From: Ornithodoros turicata
Taxonomy: Eukaryota; Arthropoda; Arachnida; Ixodida; Argasidae
DNA: 64,000 nucleotides
Direction of reading: 5' to 3'
Assembly: GCF_037126465.1 (NCBI RefSeq)
Contig: NC_088201.1
Coordinates: 197,602,403-197,666,402, forward strand
In this document: piece after piece, positions 32,992 to 45,323 of the stretch
Position numbering within the stretch: the first letter of the stretch is position 1
How the letters are laid out: each line of letters opens with the position of its first letter
Translations under genes and position numbers: made by a program
The notes under the pieces: model-generated
Database searches by the model: none
Told to the model about the DNA's origin: nothing
What the model saw: the letters and a program-made list of their open reading frames with translations, nothing else

Positions 32992-33399
32992 TTTTTTGTC
33001 TGTATTTTTATGTCTGAGGGTGTTTTTGTGACAAGAGGGCAAGGGTGCCGGCAACATGGCACACGTTCACAAAAATGCAGAACCAGAGAGACACACACAC
33101 ACACAAAGAAAAAAGTATAGCATAACACAGTCCCAATCATTTTGTCGTGTGCTTTTTGATGTGTCGTCTGTTCTACAGTTTTTTGTTTCTTCGTGTGTAG
33201 TTTCTGGATTTAAGCCCAGGAGCAGTTGCTGTAGAGGATGCTGAGAACATGTGAAGCATACATTTTCTCATTCTCACATTATGCTGTAAGCAGTGTGAAA
33301 TACAACCCAAAAGGAATTTAATGAGAGACAACTTGTCACCAAGGTCAGTGTGGGAACATTGCAAAGGAAAAATAATTCTAAACCATAATGGATTGCTAT

Positions 33400-33595
33400 C
33401 CTATTTAACGGTACAGTATCAGATGAAAGTAGTTCAAATAATATTAAAGAAGTAACCGTGCAAATTATCGGTCAAACAGCGAAGCTGGCTGCAGTACACT
33501 ACAATGTGTCACATGTAACAATATCAGTGTTTCCAAAACTGACACATAAACCTTAGGGAGGCCGCAATAGTCAAAGCGCGGGTTACACCATTTGG
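33400..33595 (-). repeat. dispersed repeat family R3, copy 1
   Basis: The reverse complement shares 'GGAAACACTG', 'ATTGTTACATGTGAC', 'TTGTAGTGTACTG.AGCCAGCTTC' in order with 40505-40680. Unclassified. Confidence 0.6.
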
Positions 33596-33699
33596 CGAAA
33601 AGAAAAAGCAGATGAAATGAACGCAATATGCGACAAAACCAAGGAAACTATCACGCTACAACTGCAATATATTGAAGTTGTTTTTAAAAAATAGAAGTT

Positions 33700-33990
33700 A
33701 GTTCAGCGCACTGATATCAGCTGTCGTACACACAGCCCTCCCGAAAACTATGCCCATGTTCGTTGATGCACCCACGGATCCACAGGAAGACCGCCGAGGC
33801 TTTCCCACTCGGATTAAGTATATGTATCTTGAACTGTGAACAGTTCGGTGTACACTCCAGAACACGAGAACAGCTGATTGCCGATTTCATGGGCGCGGCC
33901 ACGCGAGCCGACAAGGACAGTTCAACAGAGGAGCAATTTGAACGCGAATGTGGCGCTAGTGGTAGGCGCAACAATTTGCACTTCAAACGA
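33700..33990 (+). repeat. repeat R4 with conserved open frame, copy 1
   Basis: Paired with the inverted copy at 35525-35800. The open frame 33763-34011 encodes 'HPRIHRKTAEA', 'REQLIADFMGAA' and 'DSSTEEQF', all found also in the frame of copy 2 (35739-35557, minus). Conservation at the peptide level across copies hints at a formerly coding repeat, but I recognise no domain. Confidence 0.55.
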
Positions 33991-34345
33991 CGTAAAGTGA
34001 CCAAAAACTGAGCAGCGAGGATGCTTGCTTGCTCATTTGTCATTATTTGGGCCTGTAATCCACATCACGGTTCAGAAAGGCTGCTAAAAATGCCGATGAC
34101 CGGCACAAGAAAAACGAGTCTGCAATGTTTTTTGACCCTTTGAGGTTCAAGCGAATATACCTTGTTTGTGCTTCATTCCTCTTTTTTTCTTTCTTGTTTT
34201 TCTTTTTTCTTTACTGTTTTTAACTGTTGTCGGTTCGTTCCGGAGCCCTAGCTTGGAAAGCTGCTCCTGTTTAATTTCGGTATAAATCGGAATGTGGGGG
34301 CAGGGGGAACAGTCCACCGCTACTCGAGTTTTCACGGTGCTGGCT

Positions 34346-34366
34346 CTGCCCCCCCCCCCCCCCCCC
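34346..34366. repeat. poly-C tract
   Basis: An uninterrupted run of about 19 C residues; length likely unstable. Confidence 0.8.
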
Positions 34367-34445
34367 CGAATTTTCCCTCCGAGGACCTCTTTGAAAATGC
34401 CGTACTTCTCAACCTCTAACTCCATGTCCAGCAGTGCTCTCCTTC

Positions 34446-34489
34446 AGGTTAGGTTAGGTTGGGTTAGGTTAGGTTAGGTTAGGTTAGGA
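34446..34489 (+). repeat. interstitial TTAGG-type telomeric repeat
   Basis: About nine units of AGGTT/TTAGG with one G substitution. TTAGG is the ancestral arthropod telomere motif. A short interstitial tract can arise by telomerase repair of a break. Confidence 0.85.
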
Positions 34490-35524
34490 CTCGTCCGCCC
34501 TTGCCGACTTCCGAGTTAGTGCGAGCGAGGTATCTCCATAATGAAAAATCAGAAACGGTGCACTAAAAACAAGTGTCACCTCTGTGGATAATAATTTGAA
34601 GCATATAGATGAAGGATTCATCTCATATCTAAACCGATTCCCAATAATTCTGCTCTTTCCGTTTCTCGAAAGAAAGAAAAACAGCTTCATAAAAAAAATA
34701 CATCTTACTGAATTATGCAAATTAGATTGCCAAAATACCTTGCAGATAAGGTTTTCCTCCACTCGCGTATGCGTAAGTGCGAAACTAATGTACACGTAGT
34801 CCTAGTTGTTTTATTTTAAAAAAATCTCTATTAAAAATGGCTACGACCACGAAGTATGCGTTTGTGGCACCCCGTTTATTTTGTGTGTGTGTGTGTGTGT
34901 TTCAGCTTGGACAAACTTTTATAAAAAAAGTGACGAGAGCACGTCATTTTCACAGTTGAGTCCTACGGGCGCGTATCTTTTCCAAGACAGACTATAATGA
35001 CCAATAAGGATGACTAATCAATTAAATTCATTAATTAACTCTAATAAGGACGTCTTGAACAAAAGCCAGATACCGATATGAGAGACTGCCCTAGTTAAAA
35101 TCCACGTTTAAAAATTTTGAAACACGTACGTGTATTAAAATATCAATCCCTGAATTTTGACATGCAAATGGGCCAAAACCGTAACCGTGGCAACCACGTT
35201 TGCGGTGGTGGTCTTCACGGTACGGGTTACTTTTGTATGTCAATTGCGCTCGCAACTATATTGTCTTGGGTCAGAAACCGTATGTTTCTGGAACGTAGAG
35301 AGGGAAAAAGGAATCACAGAACACGAATAGACTTCAAGTACAGCCAGGAAGCGAAATATTTATTTACTCTACTTTGCACTAGTGTCAGCGCGCTGAGTGG
35401 TTGAGCTGGAATTGGAATTAGAATTGGAGATGAATAAAAATTAATTATAAATAATACTAAAAAGAAAAAGAATGAAAAAAGCGTTATCTGAGCTGATCGA
35501 GCTCGGCTCACTCTGGAAATTGTT

Positions 35525-35800
35525 GCACCGATGACTGGCGCCACGTTCGAACTTACCTAAAATTGCTCCTCTGTTGAACTGTCCTTCTCGGCTCGCATGG
35601 CCGCACCCATGAAATCAGCAATCAGCTGTTCTCGTTTTGTGGAGTGCGCACTAAACTGTTTGTAGTTCAAGCTACAGGTACTTAATACGAGTGGGAGAGC
35701 TTCGGCAGTCTTCCTGTGGATTCGTGGGTGCATCAACAAAGATGGGCATAGCCTTCGTGATGTCTGTGTGTGTGACAGCCGGTGTCTTTCTCAACAGAAA
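35525..35800 (-). repeat. repeat R4, inverted copy 2
   Basis: Inverted relative of 33700-33990. Its open frame ends right after 'STEEQF' with a TAG that sits inside a donor-like GGTAAGT. Together the two copies could be the long inverted ends of a 2.1 kb element, or independent insertions. Confidence 0.55.
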
Positions 35801-36053
35801 AATTAGGGCCGGTTGGTACAACTCCATTTTTTTGCGACAAAAAATAATGCGACCTGTTCTTTCCTATTCTGTGTCTAACCGAGTGTCCCTATTTTTCGCC
35901 GCTAAAAAATGGTGTCTTTCTCCCTCAGTTGTCGCAAGACAACTGAGATCACCGTCTGTGCGCGCTCAGGAAGCTTGAAATCTGCCCTTATACATATACA
36001 GTAATATACACCTTCAATATACGCTGATACATATACGGTCAATAAACTGGGAC

Positions 36054-38054
36054 TTGCTCCACGGCAATCTTTCCCGGAGTTCACAAGAGACACTGTTTGT
36101 GGATTTATGCCTTACATTTAATCTATCGCATGTCGTTCCACATCCTACCCGAATAACTCATGCCACGCAGTCAACCCTTCACTTGGTTTTAACCTCCCAT
36201 TCTGAGCACATCATTTATTTGCATGTCACTGATGGTCTCAGTGACCACAAGGCCATTTTCTTAGATATCTCTTCAAGTTGTCCAAATGTCCATAAATTCA
36301 ACGATAAAACTATATATATGCCTATGCTCGAGCTAACTTCCAAGCCATCAACGAGGGTCTTGAAGCTCTGTATGAAAATTTCTTTCATGGCATCTTGCTT
36401 CACTCCATTGAGGATAACTGGTCCCTCTTTCGTGACAACATGAACTACCTTACCGAGTACCATGTTCCAAAGATAAGAGTGAAATTTTATGATCACAATC
36501 CTTGGTTCACGAAAAGTCTTAAAATCTTGCTAACCAAGAAAAACCGTTTATTCAGGAAGGCAAAGCGTCTTGGCGACGACGTATCATGGGCTATATTTCA
36601 CTACTGTGAACGGGAATACAGGTGCTCGATCAAGAAAGTGAAACATAAGTTCTTTACCATCGACCTCCCGTCTCTCTTGACGAATAAACCAAAACAATTC
36701 TGGAAAATTTTATCTCCCCCAAAATCCCACCTTATCACCCACTGACATCCGCCGACGACGACTGCGCCAACGCTTTCGCTTGCTTGTTTTCATCCGTTTT
36801 CAACACCGATAACGGGTACACCCAAACTCTATTAGTATCAGTAATCGCCTCGTCACCTATGGTCCCCATTCATATCAGCACTCGTGGCATTTGTAAAATC
36901 ATTGTGTCACTTAAGCTGTCGTCAAGTGCTGGTCCGGACTCTATTAACCCGAAGGTTCTATACAACACGAGATCTATTTCCAGCAAGATTCTACGTTGCA
37001 TACTTACTCAGTCACTCCAGGATTCTGCTTTACCGCAGGACTGGAAGGCGGCGAAGATTGTCCCTATTCACAAATCAGGCAGCTGCCACATCGTTAATAA
37101 CTACCGCCCCATTTCACTCGCTTGTATAGTATGTAAAATTCTCGAACGCATACTCCAACGTAGTTAAGTACCTTGAAGAAAAATGCTTCTTCTATCCCTT
37201 GCAGCACGGGTTTCGAAACCTCTTTTCATGTGAAAGTCAAGTATCCAGTTTTGTTCACGACATCTTTCTCCACGCGGACAATAATCATCAGACCGCTTTC
37301 TTAGATTTTCGCAAGGCCTTCGATATGGTGCCGTACTCTAAGCATCTATACAAACTCTATCTGCTTAACCTCGACCCGTATGTCGTCCGTTGGACAGCTC
37401 AATTTCTGACTAATCGTACGTTATCTGTTACTTGCAACAACTACCTATCCCCAGATGTACCTGTGCTTTCTGGTGTCACTCAGGGTTCAGTCCTCGGCCC
37501 TCTCCTTTTCCTTATCTATATAAATGACCTTCCTTCAGGCATATCTTCCACGATTCGTCTCTTTGCTGATGACTGTGTAGTGTACAGGCAAATCCTCTCT
37601 CCTTCTGACCAACTAACCTTACAAAGCGATCTTTAAGTAATCCGGCATTGGTGCAATGAGTGGCAAATGCCTCTGAACATTGCAAAGTGTCGCATTTTGT
37701 CGTTTTCTCGAAGACGGGTCTCCTGTCTTCTTCCCTTCCCCTACATTCTTACAAATATCTTGGAATCCACCTTTCCTCCAACCTAACTTGGAACGAGCAC
37801 ATCAACCACATAATAACTAACGCTTCTCGCTCCCTAGGCTTTGTTAGACGCACCCTCAGGTTGGCGGCCTCCATCTTAAGCTCCTAACCATCACGGCTCT
37901 TGTACGAAGCAAGCTGAAATATGCATCACCTATTTGGGACCCTCCCCAAACATATGTCTGCGACGCCCTAGAAGCCATCCAGAATCGGGCTGCCCGTTTC
38001 ATTTCCAACGACTACTAATTCGATCCCTTGTAACCACATTAAAATCAAATCTTA
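36054..38054 (+). pseudogene. LINE endonuclease/reverse transcriptase, part 1, frameshifted
   Basis: RT motifs: 'PQDWKAAKIVPIHKSG' and 'NYRPISLACIVCKILE' (motif 1), 'QHGFRNLFSCESQ' (motif 2a), 'TAFLDFRKAFDMVPYSKHL' (motif A, catalytic Asp), 'GVTQGSVLGPLLFLIYINDLP' split across motif B, and 'RLFADDCVVYRQI' (motif C, catalytic Asp pair). Stops or frame changes at about 36745, 37166, 37634 and 37890 inactivate it. Confidence 0.85.
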
Positions 38055-39684
38055 CCGCCGTATTCTTGAACAAGCCTCGACTCGACGCTCCGCCTCGACT
38101 CCAGCGAGTGGAGGAAAGTGGCGCTGCTCCACTCGAAGAGCCTATGCGTTTCATGAACCCGCTTCGGGGATTCCTCCGCCAAGGCGCTCCTCGAGAAACC
38201 GTCCTCGAATAAAGCTGTATTCTCGTCCCCAGCCGTCTTTCGGGACCACTCTAAAATGTTAATTATCGTGCTTAAAACACACTTCTGGCATGAAAAATAA
38301 ATGTAATTCTTTACTTTATTTCGACCAACGTGCATTACAAATACAAACACAAAGGTCTGCAAGTGTTTGAAGAAGGGTGCAGGTGTTTCGAACAGGGAAA
38401 CAGACTGATAGGTTTCCTAGTTTTCTGGTCTGGCAATTACAACCACAACGGCAGCAGCTAGCTTAATGGCATGGTCACCTCGTATCAAGTACATAATATG
38501 AAAGATGATGTCACTGCTTGCCACTCTTCTATTATGTTACAATATGTGGCGCGAATGACTGTTTGTTAGCGGATGGGTACGTTTACCCAACACCTTGAGT
38601 GTACTTATAAACAATCAAACAAACAAAACAGATTTTACAACAACATCCCGAGCAAAGAATCGGGGAGACCATTCTTGGGGAGTCACCGCGAGCATGTCGT
38701 ACGAACTTTTATGGCCCTCAATCGCGCTCTGCCTAAACGGTGGAGCCTGTTATCCCACCCAACAAACGGAATTCGTACAATTGGAGCAACAACTGCAAAA
38801 AAAAAAAAAGGAAAAGGAAAAAAGAAAACGAGAGAGAAAAAAAAACATGAATGGAAGATTTGTTGAGCCGTTTCGGTGATAGCTGGAGCAAGGGTTGGGC
38901 CAGCTTGATACAGTATAAAGATTACAGAAAAACATTGAGGAGGCAGATCAGATGTTTATTTTTTTTAGATGTCCAATCAATGCACTGTTTCTTTTTTTGC
39001 ACCGGTTTTTGCGTGAAAACATCCTTCAAACACACCTTCTTTGTGTTAAATAGCGCGACAGAAGGAAAATTTATTACACCTTGTCTTGAAAAGTGTGCTT
39101 GCGAGAAGGTGTTGGATTTTTTCCACAACGCGGCACACCGTCGTTTCTGACACATTCACAATGTCTCCTGTGGCAGTTCGAAAAGTCCTAACATCATAAA
39201 ATCACATGTCGACGGGCAGCTGTAGCACAGGAGGTAGAGGCAGCCCACGATTGCACACATTTTCCTCCACTGGCAATGTATCCAAAAGGCTTCGTACGGT
39301 TTTCTTCGTGAAGCGGTACCGTATACCGTATATATGAGGAACTCGTGATCATCAAAATCATCAAAAGGAGTTTGATGGCCCCATATTGAACGTTGTCGCT
39401 CAGTGGTAATGTTGTCAGCACCCAGTTCAAGGCCATCGTGACACAAAACGCAGTCGATGGACGCAGCGAACGACCTGTCTTCCGCCATGACACCAGCCAA
39501 ACTCGAGTTGAGGAGCGTTCTCGAGGCAGCACCGATGCTACCTCCAGATTTTCGAGGAATGTACGGAGGAATTCCTCCACTCGAGGAGCGTTTCGAGTCA
39601 AGGTCGATTTATGAAGCGCAAAACCGGCCTCGAGGAGCAGCTCAAGTCGAGTTTCGAGTCGAGGCTCGTTCAAGAATACGGCGG
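38055..39684 (-). mobile_element. second PIF-Harbinger element (1630 bp), TSD TTA
   Basis: Terminal inverted repeats begin CCGCCGTATTCTTGAAC on both ends and extend to about 31 bp with one mismatch. TTA is duplicated at 38052-38054 and 39685-39687, the target preference (TWA) usual for PIF-Harbinger. The excision site restores the host LINE frame. Different terminal sequence from the 20-27 kb Harbinger, so another lineage. Confidence 0.9.
38940..39500 (-). pseudogene. Harbinger transposase N-terminal remnant
   Basis: Pieces on the minus strand read 'DDFDDHEFLI', 'KKTVRSLLDTLPVEEN', 'NRGLPLPPVLQLPVD' and 'TATGDIVNVSETTVCRVV', which follow the order of the Harbinger N-terminal helix-turn-helix region ('RGxPLPPxLQLLVALRFYxTGxFQxxxGDxxNVSxPTVxRxV'). 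Several frame changes and stops are present and the DDE catalytic part is missing, removed with most of the left half. Confidence 0.7.
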
Positions 39685-39687
39685 TTA

Positions 39688-40060
39688 ATCTCGACTCACT
39701 CGAACACCATCGCCGTCTTGCCAAGTTAGCCTACTTCCATTGGTTCTTTTTCATCTTGCCACCGCACCAATTGCCCATCACCCGCCCGAGTGTCATTTTT
39801 CCTCGCATCGACCACACTAATAAGGTCACACGCTTTCATTGTAATACCAATGCATTATCCAGATCATTCTTTTGTTCAACTGCCATCGAATGGAACAACC
39901 TCCCATCACCTCTCACAACTATTATCGAGCATACAGTATTTTGTAACACCCTCTCCCGTTCACTCCACCCAGAAGACCACCACGCTTGTATGTCAATTGC
40001 TTTGAAATTTTTCACCTCCCCCTTATCATATTTGTTAATGTGAACGAACTCCGTGTTTCA
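39688..40060 (+). pseudogene. CR1/Jockey-group LINE C-terminus, part 2
   Basis: Open frame with 'LEHHRRLAKLAYFHW', 'RIDHTNKVTRFHCNTNALSRSFFCSTAIEWNNLP', a C-terminal signature shared by CR1/L2/Jockey-group elements, ending at about 40041. Continuous with 36054-38054 once the Harbinger is removed. Confidence 0.8.
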
Positions 40061-40504
40061 CGCTTTAATACTTGTTTTCTTATATGTTAGTACTGTCGTC
40101 GTTTCTTTATTTTCTTGTTTACTTACTGCTAATTGTGTTGTTCTTTTCTGCTTGCTTGTTTGTTTCTATCAAGTTACTGTAAATGTATCTTACGTTCCAG
40201 TTCCCACCTCCCATGTAATGTCCTCCGGACCGTTGGGGTTCTCGAAATAAGTAAATAAAGAAATATGAATGTTATACTAGTGTTTGCAAGTAGCGTCATG
40301 TAGGTCCACAGTCTCGTCATGGTACAGTGAGGAATACAGCAACACACTTGATTCAAGGCATTGCTGCGAGTTAGCTTGTTTCCCGATTGATTGTGCACTG
40401 AACTGAACTTGCATTTTTGTAAAACAACTTATATATAATGCAGTCGTAGAGAGCTAGTTTCCTTGGTTTTGTGGCATATTGCGCTCACTTCATCTGCTTT
40501 CTCT

Positions 40505-40680
40505 TGGGCCCCGTTTGGGCTATCGCGGCCCCAATGGGGGTCCCGACACACGGTTTGGGAAACACTGAGGCATACTGTATATTGTTACATGTGACATGTT
40601 GTAGTGTACTGAAGCCAGCTTCACTGTTGTATTGTTTCTTCGCATGGTTGCTTCTTCAACGTTACTTGATTGAGGAATGC
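40505..40680 (+). repeat. dispersed repeat family R3, copy 2
   Basis: Relative of 33400-33595 in opposite orientation; includes 'GGGAAACACTGAGGC' and 'ATTGTTACATGTGACATG'. Confidence 0.6.
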
Positions 40681-43600
40681 GGAGAATCACAAAATCTATG
40701 CCTTGCATGTTCTGGATGTGCTCTAATTGCTGACCCCTGCTGTTGGGCTAAAATCCAGCTACTACACAAAAAGATTGACAAATGCAGAACAGGAGACAGT
40801 AACACGGACACAATGACATGATTGAGATCATGATACGCTGTCAATCTTTTTCTGTGTCTTGGTTCTACATCTTATGAACATGCGCCACATTGCCAGCGCC
40901 CTTTCCCTCTAGCTACGAAGACGGCCTCTCAGTAATAAAAATGCAGGTTGTCAAATGCACGTAAACAGTGCTTACATTTTTTGGGGTCTTTGCTCATCTA
41001 ATGTTTATGGCAGAAAATGCTACTCTAGTTCACATGGCATACTGAATATGAGTGTGCTCCACAGCCACAAACTACATTGTAAATTAGCACTGCAGTATGT
41101 TTACCGTCACACATGAAATTACCCTTCATAAGGGCATCATGCAAGGTCATTGATTCTGATGGTAATTCCTCACGAAATGACGTGGGGTGGGGTGAAAGAC
41201 ACTGGAATAACATGTTGCGTGACTAGCAGTGCCGTACTCACTCAGCAGCGACATCACAAGCAGTGATTTTTCACTCAAGCCTGCAACTGAACGATGTAAT
41301 TCACGTCTTGATTGCAGAAAAAGTAAGCACATGTTTGTTATTACTTGGTATACAGTTGAAACTTGTTAATGTGATGACGGTCATTCTCATTGATTTTTGC
41401 AATGAAACCATTTTAGGATAAAAAAACACCTGTCAAGGTGTAAGCTATGAAAAGTAGTGAATTGAGTGAGGCTTTTTAAATTGCCTTTTTTCCTTTATAT
41501 TTTCAATGCTGACATACATCAGCTTGTGTAACTGTCAAACTGGGCTATTCCAGCCAAAACCAGCCAGAGATGTAGCTTGCCTCTCTTAAATATCACTGGA
41601 AAAAATTGTGCGCATTTTTTAGACGATGCATATATCGAATGTAACTCATCATTTTGCTTTCTTGAACAATGGGGGCGCATTAAACTGTGCCGAAATATGA
41701 AGTTGTCCATTACGAGCTTCCTTCTGGCATCTACATATACATCATTTGTGCGACTTCCTTGCCTGATGTTAGAGGGGAAGCACGGGTCTGCCATCCCAAA
41801 GAGTATGTAGAACGAGAATAAATCTGGTGATGTGGTGAGAACTCAAGAACGGAGCACATTTGGGGTCAAGTTTACAATAAATTTCGGACAAATTAGCATT
41901 CGGAGCCCCAGATTATTTATGGTTGTAACTAATTGATTGTGATTGGCTTCACATGAAAATATCAAGCTGATCTATATCCATTGTTTAACCATGTGTTTGA
42001 GAAGATCAAGCAGTTGCAAAAAATTACTTTTTTTTTCGGATAGTATATTCACATACAGGTTGTCTAAAAGAAATCTTCCCTTATTTGTATAACTAGTCCT
42101 CTCCTGCAACATATTGAAAATCTAGAGGTTTATTTTTCTTAAAAAAATTAAAAAATTGTCACCATAATGTGCTGCAGCTTGTTCGTCAGTTGAGGCAATC
42201 TAGGAAGCAAAAAAAAAGAAAAAAGATTTTAAGAACCTACAGGTGTATTTGCTCTTACGCAAGAAAAGTGTTTTGTCAGCTCATTCATATCCCATCTGTA
42301 TGACGCTATAGCACACTTTGAACAAATTCTGCATTCAACCGTTCTGCCCACTTCTACAGATTAATTGCAGTCGCTGCTTCATAACAGCTTTGTCAACATT
42401 TATGATTCTTTTCACATACCTGAAGTCATCTGTAAACTGAACAAATCTCATCATTTCAAGGGCATACCCTCTCCGATAGCATGTTCAGAATCTGCTGGCA
42501 TGTGTTTTCTGTATATCTTATAGAATCAGCTGACCATATTGGCTCAGATCATGTCAGAATGCGAAGCAACAGCTTTTAGAAACAATTTATTATGATCTCG
42601 TGTGCCTTCAACCACAGCAGAAAAAAAGCCCACAGTCTTTCTTTCAATGGCAATAGGTGTTTTTGCTGCATTAACAGAAGGTGGCTCAAATTAATTGTAC
42701 CTCCTTGTGGCCTGGGTGGAGCATGCCTCACTGTGCTTTATGTCCAGTAATTTCTTCTCCAACCGTATCTCTTTGGCAGTGAGCCGCAACTTATGCAGTT
42801 TCCAAGCTTTCTTTCACCTGGAAGAACAGCTTACAGCTCTGCAGGCATCAGAATATCTGCACATAATAGGGGCTGCAATCTAGCCCTATAGGTGCCAACG
42901 TTTTAAATGGTACTGCGAACACAGTCATAGTACCCTATATCACGGCACAAAGCAATTATGTCAAAGTTATGCTTGTGGAGGCAAAGCCATGCTTGCCAAA
43001 GCCAAAGAGGCAAAGTGATGCTGATGGAGGGTTTTATTATGCTTTGCTGCTCAGTGTATGGCTTTTGTTCTTAGCTGGAACAAACCAATAAAAAAAATAT
43101 GAGGAAAGAAATATGCGACCTTCAGTTGTCACCGACCAAGCAAACTAAGTCAATAATGGTGGTTGTTATTCACTCTGCACTATGTGATTGTGTTCATGTT
43201 AATTCACCTGTTTGGTACTGTGGTACCAGCTAGCTTCCTTGTAGCGTAACATATATGTGACCGCATGAAGGACAAAGAGGAGGAATTCGCTAGTCTGGCG
43301 TAGGAGCTCTCACACTGGCATAGCTGGTCAGAAAGAAAATGTGGGCCATACATCACATAAGACACAAATACCAGTATATTTTCAGCAAGTACTGGTTAAT
43401 TTCTAGTAGGTGCGGTGCATATAGCGTGTCCATGGACTGATTTTTTTTTATTCTTAGAGAAATCATATTTTTGCAGTTATAAGGGATGACAGCATGTCCT
43501 ACGTCCGAAGTGGATCTACTAATTAGGTCTCGTTTAATTATTTTGGTTATAGAAGGTCGGTGCAAATGCAATGTCGGTTTCCCTATGTGCCGCTATAGTT

Positions 43601-44385
43601 TTCAAAAGTATGCTCGTGACCATTTAGTGCGAGGACATGGCCCCGAAATAATGGTTGTGTGAGAGTAAGTATCGGAGCGTTCTTTTTGCTTTTTCACTTG
43701 AACGTGAGGAAGAAACAACGCTGCAGAACTGCAAGCAGCACATTTAATGTAATGTCCCGCAGGATGCAAGTCTTACAGCGATTTCATATTTCAGCACAAT
43801 ATTTATAAGCTGTAAAAATAGGTGCAAGGGTACCATACAATGAAGTAGCTGGTACCGTAAATTTTAGACCTCTTCTTGGCGTGGGTGCTTGGCATAAAGA
43901 GTAACCTGCTAATAAACGTACTTGGGAATTTCGGAATGTGAAGATCATAGGAGAGAAAGGAAGGCAAACAAATACAACAGAGGGTGCCATTCAGTTCTCG
44001 CACTTCTGATTTCAGTTACTTATTGCGCTTGGTTTTCTTCAGTTCCAGCGTTTGATAACGAGAATTTGCACTGTATATCCACGTGAATAAAAAAGATGCA
44101 AAAATTTCTGTGAGATAAGTTCACGGTATTTAAGGAAATGGCATCCTTAGGTTCCAGGGTATTCAAAGACCAGTAAAAAGAAAGTGCTTGAAGTATTACG
44201 TCTAGATACATCTTCTGCAGCTTTTGCATGGCAAATCTTTGTCTAGGAAGGTGCGCGAATCAATGTGGATGTTCCTGAAATTAGAATCTTATTTTGTTAC
44301 ACTTTGAGATTACCGTATGCTGGTTACAAAAAATTAGGGCACCTCTGCTGACTCAAGTTATTCATCCGAGAGAAAATAGTTTTTT
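40681..44385. other. 3.7 kb without a recognised gene
   Basis: AT-rich, with only short open frames lacking family resemblance. I see no repeat pair, RNA gene or motif here that I can defend. Confidence 0.4.
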
Positions 44386-45323
44386 CGGTCCATGTCTAGT
44401 TTAGGTCCGCCAGTCGATTTCAACCTTGAAATCTACATACCTGGATGTAATAGTGCAAGGTGCATCGTAATCTGTAATTAATATGCGGCGCTCGGTTCCA
44501 CAAATATCTCTAGAGACCTGTGATTCACGGAAAGTTTCGGCAGCGGCGACCATGCCATCTCCATGCACCCATTGTTTACCTACGAGTACCTACGCACACC
44601 TTACCCTCTTCCCGGCATTCTTTTCGCCTGTTCTCTCTCGCCTGTTGCTAGGAACGCGTACCACTTCCGCTGGCAGAGAGCAGCCGCGCGTGCTATGGAA
44701 GTCCATTTGCCTCTTGCATTTGGTTCAGAGTGGCCGCAGATGGTAGTTTTACATTCTTCTGAAGCGTCTATCACCAAAATACACCTTCTCTTATACATAT
44801 CTGAGTCTTTATTGTCCATGTGAGGCGTTCAGCGTCCTTGCACTGGTGCATTTGTTGTCAAGTATAGTAGCCCCGTCATTATTTCTTCAGGAGGTCAATG
44901 AAAAGGGAGATATCTATAAGAGAAGGTGTGTTTGGTGGCAGACGCTTCAGAAAAATGTAAAACGTCCATCTGCGGCCACTCTGAATCATATCCAAGAGTC
45001 AAATAGACTTCCATAGCACGCGGGGCTGCTGTCTGCTAGCGGAAGTGGTCCGCGTTCCTAGCAACGGGCGAGAGAGAACAGGCGAAAAGAATGCCGGGAA
45101 GAGGGTGAGGTGTGCGTAGGCACTCGTAGGTAAACAATGGGCGCATGGAGATAGCATGGTCGCCGCTGCCGAAACTTTCCGTGAATCACAGGTTTCTAGA
45201 GGAATTTGTGGAACCGAGCGCCGCATATTAATTACAGATTACGATGCACCTTGCACTGTTACATCCAGGTATGTAGATTTCAAGGTTGAAATCGACTGGC
45301 GGACCTAAACTAGACATGGACCG
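44386..45323. mobile_element. fold-back element with ~415-bp inverted arms
   Basis: 44386-44803 and 44909-45323 are inverted copies over their full length, roughly 93 percent identical by eye, separated by about 105 bp. Both start from 'CGGTCCATGTCTAGTTTAGG' on the outer side. Open frames in the arms ('MRRSVPQI.LETCDSRKVSAAATM') are the same on both arms because the arms are copies. No transposase. Confidence 0.75.

Larger units (their letters stand above)
36035..40262 (+). mobile_element. CR1/Jockey-group LINE, 5' truncated, split by a Harbinger element
   Basis: Endonuclease C-terminus (36054-36300, 'LVLTSHS', 'DGLSDHKAIFLD'), reverse transcriptase (36784-37890) and the post-RT segment ('CSTAIEWNNLPSP' at 39880-39915) are in order. 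The element ends in a short A/T-rich tail near 40262. At 38055-39684 it is interrupted by a Harbinger; removing that insert and one TTA rejoins the frame ('LKSNL' + 'NLDSLEHHRRLAKLAYFH'). Confidence 0.8.
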
